DNA from: Pseudophaeobacter sp.
Lineage (GTDB): Bacteria; Pseudomonadota; Alphaproteobacteria; Rhodobacterales; Rhodobacteraceae
DNA: 64,000 bases
Assembly (NCBI GenBank): GCA_027019165.1
Contig: JALUXC010000012.1
Location: forward strand, 504,773-568,772
Reading direction: 5' to 3'
The translations under genes and the position numbers were made by a program. Below are positions 54,390 to 63,933 of this stretch, piece after piece (position 1 is the first letter of the stretch; every line of letters begins with the position of its first letter). The notes under the pieces are model-generated. The model was not told the DNA's origin. It worked only from the letters and a program-made list of their open reading frames with translations, and searched no databases.

Positions 54390-55681
54390 AATTGCCTCCG
54401 GTGCGGGAGTTGGCCTACCAGCTTGGCATAACGCCCGGGACGGTGGCCCGGGCCTACACCATGCTGACAGACGAGGGGCTGCTGCAGGCAGAGGTTGGGC
54501 GCGGCACCTTTGTCGCAGAGCGCCAGACCAAGGTGATGGATGACGTCTGGTCGCGCGAATTGCACCTGCAGGAGCAGCGCGATCCGGATCACGTCAGCCT
54601 GTTCAGTCCGCGGCTTGCCGATGTGGGGCAAGTGGCTGCGATCCGTGAAGCCTTGAAGAAAGTCTCCGCGGGCGATCCCTTTATGTTTCTCAACTACCCC
54701 ACGCGCGATGCCTATCGCCCGGTGCGCGAAGCCGTGGTCGACTGGCTGTCCGATCAGCCGCTTGGGCCTCTGGATCAGAACCAGGTGGTTCTGACCCATG
54801 GCGGTCAGAATGGGATTCTGACCGTTATGCAGGCTGTTTTGAGAGAGACCCAGCCGACGCTTTTGGTCGAAGATCTTTCCTATGCAGGGTTTCGGCGTGC
54901 AGCCGAACTGCTCAGGGCCAAGGTCGTGGGCGTTGGCATGGACGAGTACGGGATCAGGCCGGATGCGCTTGAGCTGGCGATCCGCAAGACCGGGGCGACA
55001 GTGCTCTGCACCAGTCCCGAGGTTCACAATCCGACCGGGCTGTTCACTCCGCTGGAGCGACGCAAGGAGATCCTGAAAGTGGTGCGGCGCCACGATGTTC
55101 AGATCATAGAGGATGACTGCTATCGCATGGGGGAGGCGCGCGCACCGAGCTACAGGGCTTTGGCGCCCAGCATAACCTGGCATGTCTGCTCGATCTCAAA
55201 AATCCTGACACCAGCCCTGCGTGTCGGCTTTGCCCTTGCGCCAAAGGGGCATGAGCAGGCATTGCGCCGTGCGGCAGAATACAGCTTTTTCGGGCTGGCC
55301 CAGCCGCTTGCAGAGGTGACGCGCGTTCTGTTGTCGGATCCGCGCAGCAAGGTGCTTGCCAAAGAGGTCCGCAAGGAGATGGCAAAATATGTCCGGGTGG
55401 CCGTGAATGCCTTGGGGGCATTTGAGCTGACCTGGAATGATGAGGTGCCGTTTTTGTGGCTGAAACTGCCATCGGGCTGGCGCTCTGCGGCCTTCACGCG
55501 CGCCGCCGAGGGGCAGGGGGTGCAGATCCGTTCAGCGGATGAATTTGCCCTCCGGGACGGGCGCGCGCCCAATGCGGTGCGCATTACCATCAATGGTCAG
55601 GTGTCTTTGGCCAAATTCGAGGATGCGATGCTGCGTCTGCGTGCGCTGCTGGACAATCCGCCTGAACAAATCAGTGTTTGA
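54278..55681 (+). CDS. MocR-type regulator (GntR winged helix fused to aminotransferase fold)
   Basis: 467 residues from the ATG at 54278 with AAGGAAG upstream; longer in-frame starts run through the repeats. The winged helix (about 15-75) shows LPPVRELAYQLGITPGTVARAYTMLTDEGLL and the aminotransferase-like domain covers 100-460. The PLP lysine is near 308 in SISKILTPALRVG, so PLP binding is likely. Such proteins sense PLP-amino acid adducts and usually control the divergent gene, here DUF1127. The target and ligand are not known; PdxR, GabR and EnuR are relatives. Confidence 0.9.
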   Translation: MGTIWAPSLGDKPGPKYQRVADTIRAAVENETLRIGTKLPPVRELAYQLGITPGTVARAYTMLTDEGLLQAEVGRGTFVAERQTKVMDDVWSRELHLQEQRDPDHVSLFSPRLADVGQVAAIREALKKVSAGDPFMFLNYPTRDAYRPVREAVVDWLSDQPLGPLDQNQVVLTHGGQNGILTVMQAVLRETQPTLLVEDLSYAGFRRAAELLRAKVVGVGMDEYGIRPDALELAIRKTGATVLCTSPEVHNPTGLFTPLERRKEILKVVRRHDVQIIEDDCYRMGEARAPSYRALAPSITWHVCSISKILTPALRVGFALAPKGHEQALRRAAEYSFFGLAQPLAEVTRVLLSDPRSKVLAKEVRKEMAKYVRVAVNALGAFELTWNDEVPFLWLKLPSGWRSAAFTRAAEGQGVQIRSADEFALRDGRAPNAVRITINGQVSLAKFEDAMLRLRALLDNPPEQISV

Positions 55682-55725
55682 CCCCCAGGTCTCCCTGAGG
55701 GTCAGTCGATTCAAGAGACAGTCGG

Positions 55726-56268
55726 TTACTTGTCTTTCAGCTCAATCCAGATACCGACCTCGTTTGCGCCATAAGACCACTGGTCACGACTGGCCGCCAC
55801 ACCTGCGGTCACTGCGGCCGCAACCAAACCCGCGACAGAGGCACCACCGACGATAACGCCATCAAGCGTGGGTCTGGCATTGAAGTCTGCTGACTGAGTC
55901 GGCGTTTCGCACTTTACCCGCATAGTGGTTGGACGACCCTGGAACTTTGGCACCCTGATAATTGCAGGGGTGGTGAAAGTCCCTTTGACTTCGGCAGAAT
56001 CGAGCGAACAGGTTGCACCAATAATTTCGGTTCGTTTTATTCCTGGCGCGCTCGCATTGGGATTTGAAGCGGAAATCAGCTTTTCATCGGCGCTTTGTTC
56101 TTTCGGCACAAATGTGCGAACGATTGGCTCGGTGTAGCCCACAACACGTTCTTGAACGCCAGCGTTCTTGAGACCGATTTCAATCGGCGGCTGAGTGATG
56201 GGAGCGTCGGATGCACAGGCCGACAAGACCAAAGCCGCCAAAATTGGTGAGTATTTTAGGATATTCAA
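55726..56268 (-). CDS. lipoprotein of unknown function
   Basis: 180 residues. The lipobox LSAC ends at Cys18 after a hydrophobic signal, so it is probably a lipoprotein. A short GG/A-rich transmembrane-like stretch (GVIVGGASVAGLVAAAVTAGVAA, about 133-155) comes before the C-terminal YGANEVGIWIELKDK. No family recognised. GC is lower (about 52%) than in nearby core genes. It stands alone, convergent with the MocR gene, and its 5' region faces the rplM promoter. Confidence 0.7.
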   Translation of the reverse strand: MNILKYSPILAALVLSACASDAPITQPPIEIGLKNAGVQERVVGYTEPIVRTFVPKEQSADEKLISASNPNASAPGIKRTEIIGATCSLDSAEVKGTFTTPAIIRVPKFQGRPTTMRVKCETPTQSADFNARPTLDGVIVGGASVAGLVAAAVTAGVAASRDQWSYGANEVGIWIELKDK

Positions 56269-56466
56269 TAGTTTGCCCTCTCTGTTGCAAGGGTGGGCTT
56301 AACCCAATTTGGGAGAGTACTTCAATTGATGATTGTTTTGCGATCTAGATTTCGTGAGGGCGCTGTGTGCCGCAAAATTTGGGGTTGGCCTCACTGGGTG
56401 TGGGGTAAAATATTACCTATTTTTTAACTCATTGATTTGAAATGGCAAATTCTTAATTTCATCGGT

Positions 56467-56495
56467 TGACGTGGTGCAGGCTTCACCGTAAACCC
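56467..56495 (+). promoter_or_regulatory. possible promoter of rplM-rpsI
   Basis: TTGACG at 56467-56472, a 17-base spacer and TAAACC at 56490-56495 lie 65 bases before the rplM start. The -10 match is weak. Confidence 0.35.
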
Positions 56496-56559
56496 CGTCC
56501 ATCGAATTCAGACCAGTGCGCCCGCGCTGCGTCTTCACGACAAACAGGATAGACCTGCC

Positions 56560-57018
56560 ATGAAAACCTTCTCTGCTACACCGGCAGATATCGAGAAGAA
56601 GTGGATCCTGATCGACGCCGAGGGCGTTGTTCTGGGCCGTCTTGCCTCGATCGTTGCCATGCGCCTGCGTGGCAAGCACAAAGCCTCGTTCACGCCCAAC
56701 ATGGACATGGGCGACAACGTGATCATCATCAACGCCGACAAGGTCCAGATGACCGGTAAGAAGCGCGAAGAGCACTTCTACTGGCACACTGGCCATCCGG
56801 GCGGCATCAAGTCCCGCACCAAGCAGCAAATCCTGGAAGGCGCGCACCCCGAGCGTGTTGTCTACCAGGCCGTCAAGCGCATGCTGCCTGGCAACCGCCT
56901 GTCGCGCAAGCAGATGACCAACCTGCGTATCTATGCCGGTGCTGCGCACCCGCATGAGGCCCAGGCCCCCGAGGTTCTGGATGTCAAATCCATGAACAAG
57001 AAAAACACGCGGAGCTGA
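56560..57018 (+). CDS. rplM: 50S ribosomal protein L13
   Basis: 152 residues, slightly longer than the usual 142. Motifs are [29 protein letters not shown] at the N-terminus, the conserved [15 protein letters not shown], and [13 protein letters not shown] precedes the ATG. rpsI follows with a five-base gap, the standard rplM-rpsI pair. The tail is Lys/Arg-rich. High confidence. Confidence 0.98.
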   Translation: MKTFSATPADIEKKWILIDAEGVVLGRLASIVAMRLRGKHKASFTPNMDMGDNVIIINADKVQMTGKKREEHFYWHTGHPGGIKSRTKQQILEGAHPERVVYQAVKRMLPGNRLSRKQMTNLRIYAGAAHPHEAQAPEVLDVKSMNKKNTRS

Positions 57019-57023
57019 GACCG

Positions 57024-57509
57024 ATGGCTGATCAGATCAACACTCTCGAAGAGCTGGGCGCCGTTGCAGGCGTGGAAGCTGTCGCAGAAGAAACCATTTC
57101 CCGTGAGCCCGTCCGTGACGAGCTGGGCCGCTCTTACGCCACCGGCAAGCGGAAAGACGCGGTTGCCCGTGTCTGGATCAAGCCGGGTTCCGGTAAGGTC
57201 TCTGTGAATGGCAAGGAAATGAAGGCATATTTTGCCCGTCCTGTGCTGCAGATGATCCTGCGCCAGCCCTTTACCGTTGCCGGCGTCGAAGATCAGTTCG
57301 ACGTTGTCGCAACCGTCAAAGGCGGTGGTCTTTCCGGTCAGGCCGGTGCGGTCAAGCACGGCATCTCCAAAGCGCTGCAGCTGTACGATCCGTCGCTGCG
57401 TGGCGCGCTGAAGGCCGCGGGCTTCCTGACCCGCGACAGCCGTGTTGTTGAACGTAAAAAGTTCGGTCGCCGCAAAGCGCGTCGTTCGTTCCAGTTCTCC
57501 AAGCGCTGA
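57024..57509 (+). CDS. rpsI: 30S ribosomal protein S9
   Basis: 161 residues, with an acidic N-terminal extension of about 30 residues ([24 protein letters not shown]) that is common in alphaproteobacterial S9. The core shows [34 protein letters not shown] and the C-terminal [18 protein letters not shown] that reaches the decoding centre. Ends at a strong terminator at 57534. Confidence 0.98.
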   Translation: MADQINTLEELGAVAGVEAVAEETISREPVRDELGRSYATGKRKDAVARVWIKPGSGKVSVNGKEMKAYFARPVLQMILRQPFTVAGVEDQFDVVATVKGGGLSGQAGAVKHGISKALQLYDPSLRGALKAAGFLTRDSRVVERKKFGRRKARRSFQFSKR

Positions 57510-57533
57510 TTTCCGTCAGAATTGGCATTGCAC

Positions 57534-57563
57534 AGGGGAGCGCTTTGGCGCTCCCCTTTTTTT
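57534..57563 (+). terminator. intrinsic terminator after rpsI
   Basis: 10-bp perfect stem AGGGGAGCGC / GCGCTCCCCT with a TTTG loop and seven T. It falls within the longest frame of the downstream methyltransferase, so that gene starts later. Confidence 0.95.
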
Positions 57564-57664
57564 GTGGTTTCGTAATGGAGAGACTTTCTTGTGATCATCC
57601 ATTTTTTACCAATTTCCTGAAATATGTCTGCCAATCATGGCGCGAAAATTGGAAATATGGGGAA

Positions 57665-58447
57665 ATGGAAGTGTCCGACAGGCATATGTACGAATCCTGT
57701 CCGCTCTGCGACGGAACAGATATCAAGAAATTCAACGAGGCAGATTGTTCAAACCACCCGTTGTTCCAAGCGGGCCTCAACCCAAAGATGATCTGGGTAA
57801 TTTGCTCTGGGTGCAAGCATGTCTTCACCAATGGGTATTTCACAGATGAAGCCAACAAAATCATCTTTTCCCGAACGCATCCTCATCAATCCGTTGGGCA
57901 TGAGATGGAGAAGAACCGCATTCTTGCGTCAATGTTGGTGGATCGGGTCGTGCCCTATGCCAAAGATGGGGTCTGGATGGATGTCGGTTTCGGAAATGGC
58001 GCGCTGCTGTTTACCGCGATGGAATATGGGTTTGACCCGATAGGGGTCGATCTGCGCCAGGATTGCGTGGATGCAATGAAGAAGATCGGAATCAAGGCCC
58101 ATTGCCAAGACGTCGCGACCCTCGAACTCTCGTCCAAATGTCGGGTCGTAAGTCTTATGGATGTGTTGGAACATGTGCCTTTCCCAAAAGAGTTTTTGAG
58201 GGCGATTGCTGAAAAGCTGGAAGACAATGGTGTTCTGTTGGTGTCCTGCCCAAACAGCGGCAGTCTTCTGTGGGACTATCTGACCGGCACAGGCACAAAC
58301 CCCTATTGGGGTGAGATCGAGCATTTTCACAATTTCAGCCGACAGCGCTTGTATTCCTTGTTGGAGGAGGTGGGCTTTACCCCACAAAGCTTTGGCGTCA
58401 GCCAACGCTATAGGGCCGGGATGGAAATTGTGGCGACCAAGAGCTAG
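57665..58447 (+). CDS. class I SAM-dependent methyltransferase with zinc ribbon
   Basis: 260 residues from the ATG at 57665, which has GGGGA just before it; a second ATG seven codons later is possible. A four-Cys ribbon (Cys12/Cys15 in CPLC and Cys47/Cys50 in CSGC) precedes the Rossmann fold with SAM motif I DVGFGNGALLFTA. VSLMDVLEHVPFPKEFLR is the post-II loop. Such proteins occur in polysaccharide and secondary-metabolite loci. GC is only about 48-50%, well below its neighbours, and the gene lies alone after the rpsI terminator. Acceptor unknown. Confidence 0.8.
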   Translation: MEVSDRHMYESCPLCDGTDIKKFNEADCSNHPLFQAGLNPKMIWVICSGCKHVFTNGYFTDEANKIIFSRTHPHQSVGHEMEKNRILASMLVDRVVPYAKDGVWMDVGFGNGALLFTAMEYGFDPIGVDLRQDCVDAMKKIGIKAHCQDVATLELSSKCRVVSLMDVLEHVPFPKEFLRAIAEKLEDNGVLLVSCPNSGSLLWDYLTGTGTNPYWGEIEHFHNFSRQRLYSLLEEVGFTPQSFGVSQRYRAGMEIVATKS

Positions 58448-58456
58448 GGGCGTCAG

Positions 58457-59077
58457 CTAGGCCTTGTCCGGCTCTATAAGACCTAAACCCCTTAAGTATA
58501 TCATGATGCCACTTTCCAAGAGGTCATCTGGCGAAAAGGGCGAGGCGGTACCTGGCGCATTTCGTGCATAGAGTTCAACCACGCCGTGGCTCATCGCCAT
58601 GATGTGGGCTGAGAACATGGAAGCGGGCGGCCGCTTTTCCTCGGGGATATGCTTGATAAGATCCGACGCGGCTTGTTCAAGGATGCGCCGCGCGCGGGCG
58701 GCAGCATCGGCCAGCTCGGGCGTGCGGTTGACCGAAATACCGCTTTCGAACATGGCGATGTAGTGGCCCGGGTGTTTCCGCGCGAAGGCGAGGTAGGCTC
58801 GGCCTGTGGCCTCAAAGGCAGCCAAGGCCGAGGGCTGATACTTGTCATAGGCATGCTGCATCAGATCCGCAAACATCGCAAAGCCCTGTTTGGCGGCCTC
58901 GGCGATAAGATCCTCCCGCCCTTCGAAGTGGCGGTAGACGGCTGCAGGAGTCACGCCCGCCTGTTTGGCTGCCTCTGACAAGGTAAAGCCGGTTGGACCC
59001 TTAGCCTCGATCAGGCCCAAGGCGGCCTCAACCAAGGCCTGGCGCAGGTTGCCGTGATGGTAGCCGCGTTTACGCAT
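58457..59077 (-). CDS. TetR/AcrR family regulator
   Basis: 206 residues from the ATG at 59077 ([15 protein letters not shown]). An ATG at 59146 would enter ppk2. The helix-turn-helix covers about 15-60 with [31 protein letters not shown]. The C-terminal ligand domain resembles the WHG/TetR_C_33 type. The gene overlaps the 3' end of ppk2 by eight bases, which suggests co-transcription. The target is unknown; autoregulation of the ppk2 transcript is possible. Confidence 0.87.
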   Translation of the reverse strand: MRKRGYHHGNLRQALVEAALGLIEAKGPTGFTLSEAAKQAGVTPAAVYRHFEGREDLIAEAAKQGFAMFADLMQHAYDKYQPSALAAFEATGRAYLAFARKHPGHYIAMFESGISVNRTPELADAAARARRILEQAASDLIKHIPEEKRPPASMFSAHIMAMSHGVVELYARNAPGTASPFSPDDLLESGIMIYLRGLGLIEPDKA

Positions 59078-59939
59078 GCCAGATCTCAGGCCCCCCGCAG
59101 ATGTGCAGATCCACCGCTTCGACAGCGGCGGCATCCTTGTTGGCATAGTCGATCCGCCTTAGAACCGAACGGATCGCAGCCAGGCGCCCGCGGCGTTTGT
59201 CATCGGACCGGACAATCGTCCAAGGGGCGAACTCGGTATGGCTGCGCTGCAAGGTCTCTTCGATTGCATTGGTGTACTGATCCCAACGGGCGAGACCTTT
59301 GACGTCAATTTCGCTAAGCTTCCAATGTTTTAGAGGGTCATTTTCACGTGCTATGAAACGGCGCAGCTGCTCTGCGCGCCCGACGTTGAGCCAGATTTTG
59401 AACAGGTGAATGCCATCTTCGACAAGAGCCTCTTCGAAGCCAGTGACCTGATGAAAAAAGCGTTCCCTTTGCTCAGGGCTGCAGAATCCAAAAACATGTT
59501 CAACGACGCCGCGGTTGTACCAGCTCCGGTCAAAGAACGTGATTTCGCCACCTGAAGGAAGGTGATCGATGTAGCGTTGAAAATACCATTGGCTTTGTTC
59601 GGCTTCTGTGGGTTTTGACAAGGCGACGACACGCGCCCCTCGTGGATTAAGGTTTTCGCGGAACCTTTTGATCGTTCCACCCTTTCCGGCGGCGTCCCGT
59701 CCTTCAAACACAATGCAGATGCGGGCGCCGGTCGCCTTAACCCAGGACTGCAGCTTCACAAGTTCGATCTGTAAGGCAGCCATTTCCGCATCATACTGCT
59801 TTCCCTTCATCCGCTGATCGTGCGGATAGCCGGGATCCAGGATGTCATCCTTGTCTGCAGACTGGATCGCGCTGCGAACAGCATCCGGCGCATCTGTCTC
59901 GAAATAGCGGCTGATCGCGCCGTCAAATGGCAGAGTCAT
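59070..59939 (-). CDS. ppk2: polyphosphate kinase 2 (class I)
   Basis: Moves phosphate between polyphosphate and nucleotides (usually GDP/ADP to triphosphates). 289 residues. The P-loop is GRDAAGKGG (80-88), the Walker B Asp137 lies in [10 protein letters not shown] and the lid module in [16 protein letters not shown] follows. Single-domain, about 290 residues fits class I PPK2. AAAGG precedes the ATG. Followed by a TetR gene overlapping by eight bases. Whether it prefers ADP or GDP cannot be told. Confidence 0.93.
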   Translation of the reverse strand: MTLPFDGAISRYFETDAPDAVRSAIQSADKDDILDPGYPHDQRMKGKQYDAEMAALQIELVKLQSWVKATGARICIVFEGRDAAGKGGTIKRFRENLNPRGARVVALSKPTEAEQSQWYFQRYIDHLPSGGEITFFDRSWYNRGVVEHVFGFCSPEQRERFFHQVTGFEEALVEDGIHLFKIWLNVGRAEQLRRFIARENDPLKHWKLSEIDVKGLARWDQYTNAIEETLQRSHTEFAPWTIVRSDDKRRGRLAAIRSVLRRIDYANKDAAAVEAVDLHICGGPEIWHA

Positions 59940-60000
59940 TGGGAAGCCTTTCTGTCATCTGTTCTATATAGGGGATCAGAGCAGGTAATGTGACCCCGTT

Positions 60001-60951
60001 TCACAGCAATCCTGCGCGCAGGGCCGCGCGGTCAACGGCATCGACCACCTCGGGCGTCGAGACGTGGTGGGGCATATGGCCAATCCCGGACAGGACGGTC
60101 AGCCTTGCATTTGGTAGGTCCGCAGCCAACCGCTCGGCGTGGATCTGCAATCCAACAGTTGTATCTGCATCACCATGCACGAGCTCTGCCGGAACTGTGA
60201 TGCGGTGGTAATGGGGGGCTTGGTCTTTGATATCTTCGAAGAGCTTTTGCCGTTGGCGGGCATTGGCCCTAAGAGGCCCGCTTCTCAGCGTCAATCCGAT
60301 GCCAAGGTGTTCAGTGTATCCTTTTGGGACCGGTTGCGGTGCAAAGACATCTACCAGAGCCTTGTGAACCGTCCGATCTGGCACAAAAGCCGTGATCAAT
60401 GGGATCAGGAGGTGCTGCCCAGCCTTGGAGGAGGTCAGGCGATAAAACAGATCCAGCGCGCCGTCCCACGGATGGGAAACGCCAGATACCGAGACCAGCG
60501 CTGAAACGCTCTCGGGATGATTGAGCGCCCAGGCCAGAGCCACACCCCCGCCATAGCTTTGCCCAAGGATGATTGGACGGTTCACGCCGAGCTGCTTTGC
60601 AGCTGCGCAAAGCACGCTGGCTTGATCGCTCAGTGAGGCTGGAGTTCGCGCAAGTTCAGAAGAGTACCCAAGGCCGGGCCGGTCCAACATCAATACGCGG
60701 TAGCGCGGCGCCAGGGCTGGGGCGAGACGAAAGCTCATATCCCGCGTGCTGCCGTTCGAGCCATGGATAAGAACAACATCCGGCGCGCTGCCGACGGGCT
60801 GCCCCATTTCCACCGCATGAATGCGGGTGTTGCCGATTTCAACGAACTGGCCTTGGGGGGGATGCGTTTTCTCGGCCCGGTTCTGACGGCGCTGTTTTTG
60901 GAACGCCGCCAAACCAATCCCGGCGCCCAAAGCTGCAACCAAAGAAAACAA
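60001..60951 (-). CDS. alpha/beta hydrolase
   Basis: 316 residues from a TTG at 60951, five bases after metA; the start is uncertain, and no ATG lies near. A hydrophobic N-terminus (about 3-18) suggests an anchor. The triad is readable: Ser132 in GQSYGGG, Asp in LVHGDADTTV near 263 and His in GIGHMPHH near 290. VLIHGSNGSTRDM is the oxyanion loop. Substrate unknown; epoxide hydrolase-like or haloperoxidase-like proteins are similar. Operon with metA is likely. Confidence 0.8.
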   Translation of the reverse strand: MFSLVAALGAGIGLAAFQKQRRQNRAEKTHPPQGQFVEIGNTRIHAVEMGQPVGSAPDVVLIHGSNGSTRDMSFRLAPALAPRYRVLMLDRPGLGYSSELARTPASLSDQASVLCAAAKQLGVNRPIILGQSYGGGVALAWALNHPESVSALVSVSGVSHPWDGALDLFYRLTSSKAGQHLLIPLITAFVPDRTVHKALVDVFAPQPVPKGYTEHLGIGLTLRSGPLRANARQRQKLFEDIKDQAPHYHRITVPAELVHGDADTTVGLQIHAERLAADLPNARLTVLSGIGHMPHHVSTPEVVDAVDRAALRAGLL

Positions 60952-60955
60952 GTAC

Positions 60956-61873
60956 TTATTGCCCGATGTTGTTCAGATCGAACGGCGTGCTCTGGTAGAT
61001 TTCATTGATCCAATTGCCATAAAGAAGATGTGCATGGCTGCGCCAGCGGTTCTGCGGCGGGCAGCTTGGATCGTCATTCGGGTAGTAGTTGATTGGCACG
61101 TTGATCTCGGTGCCGTTGGCCACGTCGCGGTCATACTCCTGCTTCAGCGTATCGCTGTCATATTCGAAGTGATTGAAGATATAGAGGGCGCGATGGCCGG
61201 GATCTTCAACCAGGCAGGGGCCGACCTCATCGCTGCCCAGAAGGGTGATCAGCTCTGGGTGGCGGTCAATCTCATCCTGCTTCATCTCGGTCCAGCGCGA
61301 CACCGGGATCACGCAGTCATCCGAAAACCCCCGCAAGTAAGGCGAAGCGGGCGCAAGATTCTGGTGCCGAAAACAGCCAAACGCCTTGTACTGCAGCATG
61401 TGTTTCTTGACGCCATGAAAGTAGTTGATCATGGCCATGCCGCCCCAGCACACGCCAAACGTGGAGTGCACATTGGTCTGCGTCCAGTCAAAGACCTCCT
61501 GCAGCTCGTCCCAATAGGTCACTTCGGCAAAGTCCAGATGTTCAATCGGGGCACCGGTGATGATCAGACCATCGAACCGCTCCTCCTTTACCTCCTGGAA
61601 GGGGCGATAAAACTCCGCCATATGGGCCGCTGCGGTATTCTTGGTCTGGTGCTCGCTCATGCGGATCAGCGAAAGCTCGATCTGCAACGGGGTGGCGCCG
61701 ATCAGCCGAGCAAACTGGTTCTCGGTCTGGATCTTCTTCGGCATCAGGTTCAAAAGGCCAATCCGCAGAGGCCGGATATCCTGACGCGCCGCCTGATCCG
61801 GCGACATGACCATCACGCCTTCGTTCGTCAGAACGTCATAGGCGGGCAGGTCAGAAGGGATCTTGATGGGCAT
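60956..61873 (-). CDS. metA: homoserine O-acetyltransferase (MetA type)
   Basis: Acylates homoserine for methionine synthesis. 305 residues, with AGGACC before the ATG. The catalytic triad Cys142 (GVCWGGMA), His235 and Glu237 (FNHFEYD) is intact and in the standard numbering. Residue 111 is Glu (GAPIEHLDF), which in characterised MetA proteins marks acetyl-CoA users, while Gly marks succinyl-CoA users; so I name it acetyltransferase though it is often auto-annotated succinyl. The gap upstream holds no SAM-II riboswitch I can recognise. It follows a P-loop gene. Confidence 0.9.
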   Translation of the reverse strand: MPIKIPSDLPAYDVLTNEGVMVMSPDQAARQDIRPLRIGLLNLMPKKIQTENQFARLIGATPLQIELSLIRMSEHQTKNTAAAHMAEFYRPFQEVKEERFDGLIITGAPIEHLDFAEVTYWDELQEVFDWTQTNVHSTFGVCWGGMAMINYFHGVKKHMLQYKAFGCFRHQNLAPASPYLRGFSDDCVIPVSRWTEMKQDEIDRHPELITLLGSDEVGPCLVEDPGHRALYIFNHFEYDSDTLKQEYDRDVANGTEINVPINYYPNDDPSCPPQNRWRSHAHLLYGNWINEIYQSTPFDLNNIGQ

Positions 61874-61924
61874 GTCAGGTCCTGATGATTGTTTGTTTAT
61901 CTCGGAAGGCCAGAAATAGGGCGG

Positions 61925-62788
61925 CTATGCGGATGCCTCAAGGGTGCTTGCGATCAACTCTATGAAACCGGCCTCATCGCGCACCGCACTGATCTGGTCG
62001 GCGGTGACAGTGATGCCCCAATTGCGGGCCATCGCGGCATAGCGCGGCTGACGGTGCGCCAGGGCCTGTGCATAGGTCCAGCGAATAAAGGCATCGGGAT
62101 CAACATCCGCCTCTGATATCCCGTTTTTGCTAAGATAGTCTTCCCAAACACGGGTGAGGAACTCGGCTTGATAGGACATGGGTTTCGGGGCCCGGTCAAA
62201 ACGGCGGATCAGTTCCTCGGTATGAGCCTCATCGCCCTTGATCCAAATCATCAGCGTATTCTTGGACAGCTCACTGAGCACCGGATCATTTGGGTCTTCG
62301 GGATCCACCCATTCACAGATTGACCCGCCTGTGTCACAGATGAAGTGCGGGTAGTCATAAAGACGTTCGGCGCGGTCGATGAAGTACTCTGTGTCGAGCA
62401 GCGCGTGGATTTCTGCCATGCGGAATTGTTCCTGCCGACGTCGGTATTCGGCCATGGGTAGTCCGCCTTTTGCAATGTCTCCCGGTTTCCCGAGATAGGA
62501 CGACACAGGCGTCAGATTGTCGAATGTGATGTTGGAGCCGATATAGATCGAATCCGAAAGCAACAAGTCGCGCAGGAAGGGAACCTTCATCGCCTCCGCC
62601 TTGGCGTTGTCGGCGATATATTCGCCCATGTAGCGCGTGCCGATACGATAATCGATCGAGTAGTGAAACCACGCTCCGGCGCCGCGCAGGATGTTGCTGA
62701 CATAGGTCTTGCCGAGGCCGGACATGCCAAAAAAGAGGACGCGTTTGTGGGAAGAATCCCGCCAGTCCTGTGCAGAAGAGTAGAGCAT
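61925..62788 (-). CDS. P-loop ATPase-like protein, unknown
   Basis: 287 residues. A Walker A motif GMSGLGKT at 21-28 is followed by YVSNILRGAGAWFHYSIDYRIGTRYMG. No good Walker B is obvious; FICDTGGSICEW near 152 is the candidate. The chain is soluble and without a signal. The layout (P-loop then an acidic substrate-like helical part) resembles small-molecule kinases or sulfotransferase-like enzymes, but no function can be assigned. It lies 51 bases upstream of metA on the same strand, and is probably in its operon. Confidence 0.72.
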   Translation of the reverse strand: MLYSSAQDWRDSSHKRVLFFGMSGLGKTYVSNILRGAGAWFHYSIDYRIGTRYMGEYIADNAKAEAMKVPFLRDLLLSDSIYIGSNITFDNLTPVSSYLGKPGDIAKGGLPMAEYRRRQEQFRMAEIHALLDTEYFIDRAERLYDYPHFICDTGGSICEWVDPEDPNDPVLSELSKNTLMIWIKGDEAHTEELIRRFDRAPKPMSYQAEFLTRVWEDYLSKNGISEADVDPDAFIRWTYAQALAHRQPRYAAMARNWGITVTADQISAVRDEAGFIELIASTLEASA

Positions 62789-62965
62789 CGGTGATCCAGA
62801 TCGGTTTTAAGTCGTCGCGCCTTGCTAGCCAGTGTCGCAGGCCGGGTCAATTGTGCCGAAAGGGCAGGAGGGCAAAGGAGAGACTGCGCCACACAGGAGT
62901 GCAACGGGTCACCCTTGGTAATTTTTTGCCGGTGTCACGTGCGCGCACCAAGTTGGGCGCGAACA

Positions 62966-63862
62966 TTACACTGGACCGGTGTGGCCTGTTCTAAGTTTCC
63001 CTGATGCATCAAGGATGTTGATGTAGTTGGCCACAAAGATGACCACGGCACCAACCAGAGTCCAGATTACGACTTCCTCTCCGTAAATCAGCATCCCCAG
63101 AATGGCGATAATCGGCAACCGGGTGAAATCGATGGGCATGACCACTGTCGCTGGGGCCAGGGACAGCGCGGTCGTCAGGCAGAAATGTGCGGTCAGTCCG
63201 GCAAGGCCGATCAGCACCAACCAGGGAAGCGTTTTGAGGTCCGGGAGCGCAATGTCTCCATCCCAACCGGACATCACCAGCCCAAAGAAAAGCTGCATTG
63301 CCGTCAGCCAAAACAGGATCGATACGATATCCTCGTGTCGGGTCAACCTCTTGGTGAAGACCGCCGTCAGCGCAAAGAAAATTGCACAGGCCGCGGCGGT
63401 CAGGATGCCGGGACTGATCGTCTCGGGAGAGGGCCGTGCAACAATGAGAATGCCAATAAAGCCGAGGATCGCCGCTCCTGCCCGAAGACGAGTCATGCGT
63501 TCCCCCAGCATCAATGGGGATAAGATGATCACCCAGATCGGTGAGGTAAACTCAAGCGCAAAAACCTGAGCAAGCGGGATGGCCGTTACCGCATAGAACC
63601 AGAGGTTCTGACCGGTGAAATGCGCAAGATTGCGCACCATGTGCAGGCCCAGCCGGTCTGTTCGGACCTTGTGCCATTTGCGGCTGACCGTCACCGCCGC
63701 GAGAACCACGATGAGCCCGACGAGGCTGCGGTAGGTCATGATTTCGAAGGTATCGAGCGTCAGGCCCGCTTCGCGGCCAGCGATGGCCATCGAAGAGAAA
63801 GACACAATTGCGCCGGTCATCCAGAGTGCGGCTTTGGCGATTCCGGCGGTTGGTGTCTGCAT
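62966..63862 (-). CDS. DMT family (EamA) permease
   Basis: 298 residues from the ATG at 63862, with GGGGAGGT six bases upstream; the in-frame ATG at 63919 is not supported. Ten hydrophobic helices are seen in two EamA halves (residues about 10-145 and 150-285), with FALEFTSPIWVIILSPLMLGERM typical of RhaT/EamA exporters. Substrate unknown; amino acid or drug efflux is common. It is 177 bases from the P-loop gene and may be separately transcribed. Confidence 0.85.
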   Translation of the reverse strand: MQTPTAGIAKAALWMTGAIVSFSSMAIAGREAGLTLDTFEIMTYRSLVGLIVVLAAVTVSRKWHKVRTDRLGLHMVRNLAHFTGQNLWFYAVTAIPLAQVFALEFTSPIWVIILSPLMLGERMTRLRAGAAILGFIGILIVARPSPETISPGILTAAACAIFFALTAVFTKRLTRHEDIVSILFWLTAMQLFFGLVMSGWDGDIALPDLKTLPWLVLIGLAGLTAHFCLTTALSLAPATVVMPIDFTRLPIIAILGMLIYGEEVVIWTLVGAVVIFVANYINILDASGKLRTGHTGPV

Positions 63863-63933
63863 GTCTGACCTCCCCTGACAGTTGAGCAACAGGGGGCGGT
63901 AATTCCCCGGAAAGGTCAAGCCGGATCGGCGTC

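Noticed and set aside
57545-57664. Longer N-terminus of the methyltransferase gene
   Set aside because: The longest frame starts inside the rpsI terminator, and the GGGGA site points to 57665.
61874-61924. SAM-II riboswitch before metA
   Set aside because: The gap is 51 bases without the conserved pseudoknot pattern.
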